Shown: one piece after another, positions 57,637-64,000 of the stretch
Numbering within the stretch: the stretch's first letter is position 1
How the letters are laid out: each line of letters opens with the position of its first letter
Origin: Algoriphagus alkaliphilus
Lineage (GTDB): Bacteria > Bacteroidota > Bacteroidia > Cytophagales > Cyclobacteriaceae
Direction of reading: 5' to 3'
Length of the DNA: 64,000 nucleotides
Assembly (NCBI RefSeq): GCF_900103735.1
Contig: NZ_FMXE01000018.1
Coordinates: 33,404-97,403 of the forward strand
Notes under the pieces: generated by a model
Seen by the model: the letters and a program-made list of their open reading frames with translations, nothing else
The model's database searches: none
Told to the model about the DNA's origin: nothing
Made by a program: the position numbers and the translations under genes

Positions 57637-58479
57637 TCAGGGAATCCACTTGATGTTTTTAAAGTTCGGTTTTCGTTTCTCCAAAAAGGCATTTCTGCCT
57701 TCGATTGCCTCCTCAGTTCCATAAGCCAGTCGGGTCGCTTCTCCGGCAAAAACCTGCTGTCCTACCATTCCGTCGTCGGTTAGGTTCATGGCAAATTTAA
57801 GCATCTTGATCGAAGTCGGTGATTTGGCCAGGATCTCCTGAGCCCATTCATATGCCGTGGATTCGAGTTCAGCATGTGGAATCACCGCATTGACCATTCC
57901 CATATCGTATGCTTCCTGTGCGGAATAGTTTCTCCCCAAAAAGAAGATTTCGCGGGCTTTCTTCTGCCCAACCATTTTTGCCAAATAGGCACTGCCGTAT
58001 CCCCCGTCAAAGCTGGTGACATCCGCATCAGTTTGCTTAAAAATTGCGTGCTCCTTGCTGGCCAAGGTCAAATCACACACGACATGAAGGCTGTGCCCTC
58101 CTCCTACTGCCCAACCCGGAACCACCGCAATCACTACTTTTGGCATAAATCGAATCAAGCGCTGTACTTCAAGGATATTCAATCGGTGATAACCGTCCTC
58201 CCCCACGTACCCCTTATTTCCACGGGCCCGCTGATCTCCACCTGAGCAAAATGCCCAACCTCCGTCTTTTGAAGAAGGCCCTTCTCCACTTAATAGAACG
58301 ACCCCTATCGAGGTGTCCTCCTGCGCATTGTAAAAAGCATCGTAAAGTTCGGCTGTGGTCTTTGGACGAAAAGCATTTCTTACTTCGGGTCGGTTAAAAG
58401 CAATCCGAGCGACTCCATTACACTTTTTGTAGGTGATATCCTCGTATTCCTTGGCAGTAATCCACTCCATGGTGTTCAT
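57637..58479 (-). CDS. menB: 1,4-dihydroxy-2-naphthoyl-CoA synthase
   Basis: 280 residues, a crotonase-fold enzyme that closes the naphthoquinol ring. The signature GGWAFCSGGDQRARG and PGWAVGGGHSLHVVCDLTLA form the oxyanion pocket. The segment KQTDADVTSFDGGYGSAYL carries an Asp where the E. coli enzyme has a Gly, the mark of the bicarbonate-independent type. The C-terminus has EEAIEGRNAFLEKRKPNF. It is divergent from menE, with 62 nt between start codons. Confidence 0.97.
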   Translation of the reverse strand: MNTMEWITAKEYEDITYKKCNGVARIAFNRPEVRNAFRPKTTAELYDAFYNAQEDTSIGVVLLSGEGPSSKDGGWAFCSGGDQRARGNKGYVGEDGYHRLNILEVQRLIRFMPKVVIAVVPGWAVGGGHSLHVVCDLTLASKEHAIFKQTDADVTSFDGGYGSAYLAKMVGQKKAREIFFLGRNYSAQEAYDMGMVNAVIPHAELESTAYEWAQEILAKSPTSIKMLKFAMNLTDDGMVGQQVFAGEATRLAYGTEEAIEGRNAFLEKRKPNFKNIKWIP

Positions 58480-58541
58480 TTTGTTTAAAATTTCGATTTT
58501 TGTGCAAGATAACAGCCTTGCCTGAAAATTGTTAAAGAGGT

Positions 58542-59654
58542 ATGGCCAAGTCTGTAAAAGTCCAAAACCAAAAACTTTCGATGTTCCAACTTCATTTCAA
58601 TAATCAGATTTTTCAAAGAAAAGAAGATTTCGAAATGGAGGGTAAAGGCTTTCCGGAATTTGTGGAGGCTGCGTTTACCTTTTGCAAAGCTTGGTTATCC
58701 GGGCAGGAAATATTCCTTCAACAAACCTCCGGTTCGACAGGAATTCCAAAGGAAACAGAACTCACCCGAACCCAAATGCTGGCAAGCGCCGAGGCTACAG
58801 GAGCTTTTTTTGGGACAAATTCTGAAACCCAACTTCTTTGCTGCCTCAATTCAGCATACATCGCAGGCAAAATGATGTTGGTTCGTGCAATGCTTTGGGA
58901 TTGTCCGATTTCGCTGGTGGAGCCAAAGTCCAATCCATTTCAGGATTTACCAAAGGATTTTTCACCCGATTTCATAGCTATGGTTCCGCTTCAGGTGGAA
59001 ACTTGTCTTGAAGATTTTCAGACTTTGGTCAAACTCAAAAAAGTATCCAATCTGATCATTGGTGGTGCGCCGGTTTCCCAAAATCTAAAAACACGCCTGA
59101 TGGAAAACAACATTTCAGCTTGGCAAACTTATGGGATGACTGAGACGGTATCTCATATTGCCTTAGCCAAAATCGAAACAGGAGACTCACACTATCACAC
59201 ACTTCCCGAGGTGGAAATAGGACAGGATGAACGTGGTGCACTTTGGATCAAATCACCGATGAGTAGGCTGGACAAAATTCAATCGAATGATCTGGTGGAA
59301 TTGACCACAAAAACCAGTTTTTATTGGCTTGGTCGGGCAGATTTCGTGATTAATTCAGGAGGAATAAAGCTTCATCCGGAATTGCTGGAGCAAAAATCGG
59401 AGTCATTGATTCGGGAATTTTTCCCGGATAGCCGATTTTTCTTTTTTGGAGAAAAGGATAAAATACTTGGAGAAAGACTGATTTTGATTTTGGAAAATAC
59501 CGAGCCGAACGAAGAACTGGCGAAACTTTTGCAAGAAAGAACAAAGTCCCGATTGGGGAATTTTGAAACTCCAAAAAAAATCTATTTTCTTCCTGCTTTT
59601 ATTGAAACTGAAAGTGGAAAAATCAACCGCTTGATGACTTTCAACCAAATATGA
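58542..59654 (+). CDS. menE: O-succinylbenzoate--CoA ligase (AMP-binding)
   Basis: 370 residues, short for this superfamily as in other Bacteroidota. The P-loop-like motif is LQQTSGSTGIPKETELTR, followed by AWQTYGMTETVSHIALAK and the hinge region YWLGRADFVINSGGIKLHPE. The catalytic C-terminal Lys lies in ESGKINRLM. It activates o-succinylbenzoate for menB. It is divergent from menB and overlaps the next gene by 4 nt (ATGA), suggesting coupled translation. Confidence 0.9.
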   Translation: MAKSVKVQNQKLSMFQLHFNNQIFQRKEDFEMEGKGFPEFVEAAFTFCKAWLSGQEIFLQQTSGSTGIPKETELTRTQMLASAEATGAFFGTNSETQLLCCLNSAYIAGKMMLVRAMLWDCPISLVEPKSNPFQDLPKDFSPDFIAMVPLQVETCLEDFQTLVKLKKVSNLIIGGAPVSQNLKTRLMENNISAWQTYGMTETVSHIALAKIETGDSHYHTLPEVEIGQDERGALWIKSPMSRLDKIQSNDLVELTTKTSFYWLGRADFVINSGGIKLHPELLEQKSESLIREFFPDSRFFFFGEKDKILGERLILILENTEPNEELAKLLQERTKSRLGNFETPKKIYFLPAFIETESGKINRLMTFNQI

Positions 59655-60076
59655 GTTCAATCCTTTTGAATATTCTTGCAATAGTCCTATACCTCAGTTT
59701 TCTGCAGCATTCAGGAGAAATTGACCTGCAGGTCCAAGGTGCAAAATCAGATAAAGGAGTAGTCAGGATTTTGATTTTCGATTCTAAAAAAGGCTATCCT
59801 GATCAAGTGCAATTGGCTGTGAGATCCTTTTCCGTTCCATTATCAGAACGAAAATGCAAGATCAAAATCAGTGGCCTGAAGCCAGGAAAATATTCAATTG
59901 CAGTATTTCACGATGAGGATGAAAACGGAAGCATCAATACCAATCCATTTGGATATCCTATCGAAAAATATGGATTCTCCAATAATGCCAAAGCCTATTT
60001 TGGGCCTCCTGACTACGAAAAGACGGTTTTTGAGCTTAAGGATAACCGAAAAGCGATTGTGATTAATCTCCGTTAG
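59651..60076 (+). CDS. DUF2141 secreted protein
   Basis: 141 residues. The hydrophobic start (SSILLNILAIVLYLSFLQ) is a probable signal peptide. The mature part is a DUF2141 beta-domain with KGVVRILIFDSKKGYPD, ISGLKPGKYSIAVFHDEDEN and the typical end NPFGYPIEKYGFSNNAKAYF. The function of the family is unknown. Its ATG overlaps the menE stop, and it overlaps the convergent oxygenase gene by 4 nt. Confidence 0.88.
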   Translation: MSSILLNILAIVLYLSFLQHSGEIDLQVQGAKSDKGVVRILIFDSKKGYPDQVQLAVRSFSVPLSERKCKIKISGLKPGKYSIAVFHDEDENGSINTNPFGYPIEKYGFSNNAKAYFGPPDYEKTVFELKDNRKAIVINLR

Positions 60077-60684
60077 TCGATATTCCTAAACCATCCCGTG
60101 ATGCTGATTCGCTCTTTTTTGGTGGGTAACACTTCGTGGGGGATTTCACCGCTGAGAAAAATCACCAATCTGCCGCCCACAGGCAACACGTCTTCGATGA
60201 GTTCCGAACCATCCTCCTGAGGAATATACATTCTCAAGGCCCCTTCCTCATCCTGAGTCCAGGAATCATTCAGATACAATATTACGGTGACTACCCTGTG
60301 TGGAACAGCTTGAAACTGATCCAGGTGTCGTTTATAAAAAGACCCGATAGGGTATCTTGCAAAATGTCCTTCGAAAGACCTCAATCCCAGAAAGCAGTTT
60401 TGATTCAGGGCTTTTCGGATTTCTTCCAATTTTTCCCAATAAGCAGCCTGTAAGGGGCTCAAATCATCGGCATCCATCCAATGCACCTCATCACCTCGGA
60501 TTTCCGTCCGGACTTGCTTCTGCCCTCCTTTTCCCACAGCAGCATGGCGGAATTTCCCCTGACCGAGCAGCTGCATCTGTTCCGCGAGTAAGGCGCTTTG
60601 AAACTCCTTGTCGACGAAATTATCGACAATGACATAGGATTTCTGATATATCTCTGCAGAAATATGATCGAGCTGCTCTTCCAT
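60073..60684 (-). CDS. 2-oxoglutarate/Fe(II)-dependent oxygenase (prolyl-4-hydroxylase-like)
   Basis: 203 residues from the ATG at 60684 (MEEQLDHISAEIYQKSYVIV); a GTG ten codons upstream is possible. The iron ligands are the His and Asp in FYKRHLDQFQ and the distal His in FLSGEIPHEVLPT, with the 2-oxoglutarate-binding Arg in KERISITGWFR. The middle HRVVTVILYLNDSW is typical of the P4Hc family. The substrate is unknown. It is convergent with the DUF2141 gene. Confidence 0.87.
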   Translation of the reverse strand: MEEQLDHISAEIYQKSYVIVDNFVDKEFQSALLAEQMQLLGQGKFRHAAVGKGGQKQVRTEIRGDEVHWMDADDLSPLQAAYWEKLEEIRKALNQNCFLGLRSFEGHFARYPIGSFYKRHLDQFQAVPHRVVTVILYLNDSWTQDEEGALRMYIPQEDGSELIEDVLPVGGRLVIFLSGEIPHEVLPTKKERISITGWFRNID

Positions 60685-60733
60685 GGATTTTTGTTTGGAG
60701 CGCAAAATAACCACTAAATTGACCGAAAAACCA

Positions 60734-60741
60734 TACTTTTG
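60734..60741 (+). promoter_or_regulatory. Bacteroidota -7 box upstream of the unknown gene at 60757
   Basis: TACTTTTG, an exact TAnnTTTG match, lies 15 nt before the ATG. It argues for the ATG at 60757 as start rather than the in-frame TTG at 60739, which overlaps the box. Confidence 0.5.
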
Positions 60742-60756
60742 CGCAAAGCTTACGCA

Positions 60757-61521
60757 ATGACATCAACAAAAAACAGCATCACGGGTCTGGTTTTGGAATA
60801 CGACTCAGGAATTATCCCCCCTCCTTACAGCCATGTTTTTCGTTTGGCCTTAGATTGGTCGAGTGGTGACTTGAGTACAGTTTTGGATCTACACTATACA
60901 GAGCGGGAAGAGCTGAGTGAAGAGGAGATTTTTGACGAAGGCTTTACCCCAAATGACGATTACAGCCACAAGGGCACCTTGAATTCGGTATGGATCAAGC
61001 CTTTGCTACAACTGTATGAAACAACCCGCTGGTCGAGCAAAGAAATCGAAGACGGAGGAATAACCGTGACACCCCTGGAAAAAGGGAAAGATGAGGGTGT
61101 GAAAATCCCTTCCAATCAAGAAGAATGGCAATTGATGGCGCAAGATCTAATTCAGGCCATCTATGAAACCGTCAAAAAAGAAGCCCCACTTAAAATCGAT
61201 TACCGACAAGTCGAAGGAGATCAAATCACCGACTGTAGCCTAACCGTTCATTTTTCGGTTCGGGAAGTCATTTTTGAAAAAAAAGGAGCTTCTCGTGTGG
61301 TCAATTGGGAATATGCCATTCAATTGATAAAGATCGTATTCACGCCCGACTATCACTATGAATTGGCAAAAGAAGAAGCGGGAACTAAGCGAGGCGCTTA
61401 CATCAATTGCGGAGATGGCTATTGGCACGAACTTGGAAAAGGAGTCATGAATATTGATCCAAGTTTTGATGCCGTTAAGAAAATCAGGACGGGTTTTGCT
61501 GATTTAATCGAAGGAGAATAA
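60757..61521 (+). CDS. Protein of unknown function
   Basis: 254 residues from the ATG at 60757 (MTSTKNSITGLVLEYDSGII). It is soluble and acidic with no signal peptide. Features are PPPYSHVFRLALDWSSGDLS near the N-terminus, an acidic EREELSEEEIFDEGF, and a C-terminal GTKRGAYINCGDGYWHELGKGV. I do not recognise a family. The TIR-domain gene follows after 66 nt on the same strand, so co-expression is possible. A clear -7 box lies directly upstream. Confidence 0.8.
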   Translation: MTSTKNSITGLVLEYDSGIIPPPYSHVFRLALDWSSGDLSTVLDLHYTEREELSEEEIFDEGFTPNDDYSHKGTLNSVWIKPLLQLYETTRWSSKEIEDGGITVTPLEKGKDEGVKIPSNQEEWQLMAQDLIQAIYETVKKEAPLKIDYRQVEGDQITDCSLTVHFSVREVIFEKKGASRVVNWEYAIQLIKIVFTPDYHYELAKEEAGTKRGAYINCGDGYWHELGKGVMNIDPSFDAVKKIRTGFADLIEGE

Positions 61522-61587
61522 TCCTCCATATTTGCATTTAATTACCTGATTTATTTATCTTTAGATAGGTATATATTGGCTTTTTTT

Positions 61588-62670
61588 ATGGGAAATGGAA
61601 AAATTTTTATAAGCTACCGTCGCGAGGACACCTCAGGTGAATCAGGAAGACTTAAGGATAAGTTGGAACAGATATTCGGTCAAGAGAATATCTTTTACGA
61701 TGTTGAGACGCTGGAGGCAGGATTGAATTTTGACCAATCGATCGCCAAAGCACTAAATGACAGTAAGGTTCTTTTGGCCATGATTGGCCCGCATTGGCTA
61801 AAAGTAAGCGACTCAACTGGCACAAAGCGGATTCAAAAGCCGGACGATTGGGTCAGAAAAGAAATAGCAGAGGCTTTAAAAAGAGAACTAAGGGTTATTC
61901 CAGTGCTTGTAAACGGAGCGGAAATGCCTGATTCGGATGAACTTCCGGATGATTTGAAAGAGCTGTCACTCAAACATGCCCAAGAATTAACCAGTTCGAG
62001 ATGGAATTATGATGTAGGCAAATTGACTGAGGTTCTCGAAAAACTAATTACAAAAAAACCGGAGCCTACACCAGAACCGCGTCCAACTCCAAGACCTTTT
62101 GTCCCCCCTATTTCCAAGCCAAAAAGTTGGTGGGCAAGAAACTACTTGTGGGCTTTGGGCGGAATTGTGGGATTTTTGATACTGGTTGGAATGTGCGTTC
62201 CTGAGGAGAACATTTATCCCGATCCCTTTACCATTGAAAACACAGATGTAGGAACTGAAAATAAAGCGGATATCAGAACCGAAAATCCGGGTGGGGACGA
62301 CATTTACAACAGTCTTCAGTTGGACAGCAAAGATCCTGCGCCCACTCAGCCTAAAGTGGATTCCCCTGATTATTTTGACATTTCAGGCTATTGGATTCTC
62401 CAGGATCTTCAGGGAAACCAATCCACACTTGCTTTTTCACAGAACGGATCGGAATTCGCATTTTATGAATACAACATCCTAAACGTACAAATCGGCTATG
62501 GTTCGGGACGGATCGAAGGAAACAAGCTGAATTCCGACTACTTTAATTCTTTTGTCGGGATTGGTGGGCAAATCCAAATGAGTACAGGCAATTCAGGAAA
62601 AAGCTGGACTGGCCAGGTGATTTTCCCATCTGCAGGTTCCTCATCTCAAATAACACTGACAAGAAACTAG
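61588..62670 (+). CDS. Membrane-anchored TIR-domain protein
   Basis: 360 residues from the ATG at 61588 (MGNGKIFISYRREDTSGESG). Residues 4-150 form a TIR domain. Glu92 in DDWVRKEIAEAL sits where TIR NADases have their catalytic Glu. A Pro-rich linker (about 157-178) and one membrane segment (about 186-204, NYLWALGGIVGFLILVGMCV) follow. After a low-complexity linker, a beta-rich C-terminal domain (about 260-360) begins FDISGYWILQDLQG. The TIR side is expected in the cytoplasm and the C-terminus outside. NADase activity is inferred. Confidence 0.85.
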   Translation: MGNGKIFISYRREDTSGESGRLKDKLEQIFGQENIFYDVETLEAGLNFDQSIAKALNDSKVLLAMIGPHWLKVSDSTGTKRIQKPDDWVRKEIAEALKRELRVIPVLVNGAEMPDSDELPDDLKELSLKHAQELTSSRWNYDVGKLTEVLEKLITKKPEPTPEPRPTPRPFVPPISKPKSWWARNYLWALGGIVGFLILVGMCVPEENIYPDPFTIENTDVGTENKADIRTENPGGDDIYNSLQLDSKDPAPTQPKVDSPDYFDISGYWILQDLQGNQSTLAFSQNGSEFAFYEYNILNVQIGYGSGRIEGNKLNSDYFNSFVGIGGQIQMSTGNSGKSWTGQVIFPSAGSSSQITLTRN

Positions 62671-63440
62671 CCTTTGATTTTCCTGAGATCTGCATGAATA
62701 TCCCGGATCATTTCACCGAGATCATCCAGCGTGAGAGGTTTCTTTTTATCACCGGGATTGGGAAAATCGGTGCTGATAAACGCTTTAGCTTCCCATATTT
62801 CCAGAACATGTTCACCACGAACTTCATAGGGCTTGTAGTGCTCATTGTCAGAGACTAAAAACAGCTTTCCGTTCTCTTCCAAATAATTGAAGACCCGTTT
62901 GTAAACAACCCCTTCTGTCTGAGTGACTAGGACATAGGTTTTACCACTTTTGATTTGCTTCAATTGATCCACATATCCACCGATCACGATCGTACCGGGA
63001 ACCAGCGGAAGCATTGAGTCGCCGGAAAGTTCGAAAGCCCTATAAGTAGCCTGTCGCGAAAGATTGGGTAGATGAAACTGTGGGAGTGTCTCCATGTACT
63101 CCGGATCCGCAAAACCATTCAGATATCCGGCTGAGGCTTTTTGACCTACTAGGGTAATATTTTCCTTATCGGAATCATCTGCAGCGATGGTGAGTATATT
63201 GATTCCGCGATTCTGAATAGCCTTTCTTCCCAACTTTTCAATGTCATGCTCAAGAAGTTCCTCCACTCCAACCCCAAGGATATCACCCAATTTTTGCAGG
63301 GTAGCCAGCTTAGGTTCAGACCTACCGTCTTCATAAGCCGAGATCATGGTGCGCTGCACATCCAGTTGGTCTGCCAGATCATTTTGGGTGATATTTTTTT
63401 GCTTGCGCAGAAAACGAAGATTTGATGCCAGGTAACTCAT
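62667..63440 (-). CDS. XRE/S24-family repressor with self-cleavage signature
   Basis: 257 residues. An N-terminal HTH (LRFLRKQKNITQNDLADQLD, RTMISAYEDGRSEPKLATLQ) is joined to a C-terminal S24/LexA-like peptidase domain. Ser142 in AFELSGDSMLPLVPG and Lys181 in VVYKRVF form the dyad, and Ala104-Gly105 in QKASAGYLNGF is the likely autocleavage site. Such proteins are derepressed by stress or DNA damage through RecA. It overlaps the TIR gene end by 4 nt (convergent) and its ATG overlaps the small upstream gene by 4 nt. Confidence 0.9.
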   Translation of the reverse strand: MSYLASNLRFLRKQKNITQNDLADQLDVQRTMISAYEDGRSEPKLATLQKLGDILGVGVEELLEHDIEKLGRKAIQNRGINILTIAADDSDKENITLVGQKASAGYLNGFADPEYMETLPQFHLPNLSRQATYRAFELSGDSMLPLVPGTIVIGGYVDQLKQIKSGKTYVLVTQTEGVVYKRVFNYLEENGKLFLVSDNEHYKPYEVRGEHVLEIWEAKAFISTDFPNPGDKKKPLTLDDLGEMIRDIHADLRKIKG

Positions 63441-63694
63441 GCCGAAAAGAGGTAAAAATTAGGGTCATCAGATGAAGGAGACAAGGGGAAAAACGGATTC
63501 AAATTCATTGTGGCCATTCTTCTTTTTTCGAGGCGATTCTTTATTTCCTCAATTATATCACCTACAGGCTTAGGCTCTGTAACAAGCAAATACCCATACT
63601 GAGGCCGTTGCTCATCTTCTACAAAAAACTTAACCTGACAATTGCCCGAAGCTAGAGTCTTGGTGGTGATGCTGATTTTTTCTGCTGATTCCAT
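63437..63694 (-). CDS. Small protein of unknown function, coupled to the S24 repressor
   Basis: 85 residues, starting MESAEKISITTKTLASGNCQ and ending DDPNFYLFSA. Its stop overlaps the repressor ATG by 4 nt, so the two genes are translationally coupled on the minus strand. No signal peptide or membrane segment is visible. I do not recognise a family. It could be a modulator or accessory factor of the repressor. Confidence 0.7.
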   Translation of the reverse strand: MESAEKISITTKTLASGNCQVKFFVEDEQRPQYGYLLVTEPKPVGDIIEEIKNRLEKRRMATMNLNPFFPLSPSSDDPNFYLFSA

Positions 63695-63849
63695 AACTGA
63701 TTCATATAACGCCAGCTAAGATAGAAATGTTGCTATTATAAACATTCAAACTACTTAAAAATAAACAAATATTTCTGACATCATTTGTCATAGTTTTCTC
63801 AAACTTCTAAATCGGACATTTTTGATATGTTAGTAATTGATTTTTTAGT
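63695..63849. other. AT-rich gap between the small gene and the intron end
   Basis: No gene is seen. The stretch is AT-rich, with runs such as TATTATAAACATTC, and probably holds the promoter of the small gene and S24 repressor, but no exact TAnnTTTG box was recognised on the minus strand. Confidence 0.35.
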
Positions 63850-64000
63850 CGAGTAGGTAAGGGGAATTTCACCCCAAACCTCTCACAGCACCGTGCGTGA
63901 TAGTCTCTCCGCCGCGGCGGACGCTTCCAAAGTTAGGCCTCCTTTTCTTACCAAGAGTTGGTGGTACCAGTTGCCAGTGAGCAAAAAGATTTGGCTTTCC
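63850..64000 (-). mobile_element. Group II intron, 3' end (domains V-VI), running off the right edge
   Basis: Read on the minus strand, the sequence contains ATCACGCACGGTGCTGTGAG, resembling the 3' half of group II intron domain V. A GGGG-TGAAATT-CCCC domain VI stem then leads to TTACCTACTCGAC, a typical intron 3' end near 63848-63852. Upstream, the frame KPNLFAHWQLVPPTLGKK resembles the C-terminus of an intron-encoded reverse transcriptase/maturase. The expected 5' half of domain V is replaced by the palindrome TCCGCCGCGGCGGA (63908-63921). Most of the element lies outside the window. Confidence 0.6.

Noticed and set aside
62667..63440. Prophage repressor indicating a prophage
   Set aside because: No integrase, structural or lysis genes are present in the window, so only a repressor-like gene is claimed.

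Overview
The window looks like chromosomal DNA of a Bacteroidota member, most likely order Cytophagales (Cyclobacteriaceae/Algoriphagus-like). This rests on four things: the gene set (Porin_10-type porin, UpxY-type NusG paralogue, Nif3 plus zinc-ribbon pair, menaquinone genes, long-form urocanate hydratase, LytS/LytTR pair), AT-rich leaders with no clear Shine-Dalgarno, several Bacteroidota-type -7 boxes (TAnnTTTG) just upstream of genes, and moderate GC. No rRNA, tRNA, CRISPR array or prophage was seen. The genus is inference.

Layout. 1-4.6 kb: alpha-E and ATP-grasp pair (cut by the left edge), two tandem copies of a 150-bp mobile repeat, a K+/H+ antiporter and a single-domain response regulator. 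4.6-11 kb: a 1705-residue multi-PAS/GAF histidine kinase and a decayed second sensor kinase. 11-15 kb: metG, tetR-type and GNAT genes. 15-20.5 kb: ligA with a large internal insertion, a rhuM-type gene followed by a second copy of the ligA tail, then a LytS/LytTR two-component pair. 20.5-26 kb: CPA2 antiporter, dapA-xseA-xseB and a stand-alone upxY-like gene. 26-36 kb: two more copies of the mobile repeat, katG, a YdeI-type protein, an acyl-CoA-dehydrogenase-like flavoprotein, a secreted esterase, a GMC oxidoreductase, an FtsX/MacB permease and miaE. 36-46 kb: porin-lpxK, nif3-zinc ribbon, a histidine phosphatase, the menI-menF-menD operon and a GH16 lipoprotein. 47-57 kb: two regulators and the histidine-degradation block hutH-hutI-hutU, separated from a hutG-like gene by a mobile repeat, a RelE-type toxin-antitoxin pair and a Uma2 nuclease. 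57-60 kb: an unexplained structured noncoding stretch, then divergent menB and menE. 60-64 kb: a 2OG oxygenase, an unknown protein, a membrane-anchored TIR protein, an S24/XRE repressor with a small coupled protein, and the 3' end of a group II intron running off the right edge.

How the genes work together. menI, menF, menD, menB and menE cover most of menaquinone synthesis, split over two loci 13 kb apart. hutH, hutI, hutU and the hutG-like gene give the complete route from histidine to glutamate, with a divergent LysR gene as the likely local regulator. dapA and xseAB form a compact housekeeping operon.

Most notable observations: (1) a non-coding, about 150-bp element in five copies at three loci, with imperfect terminal inverted repeats, 9-bp flanking direct repeats and a hairpin whose arms covary between copies; (2) two genes (ligA, hutH) with a second copy of their 3' end just downstream; (3) short CCGCC/GGCGG palindromes lying inside other repeats and apparently inside intron domain V; (4) the TIR-transmembrane gene neighbourhood at 60.7-63.7 kb.
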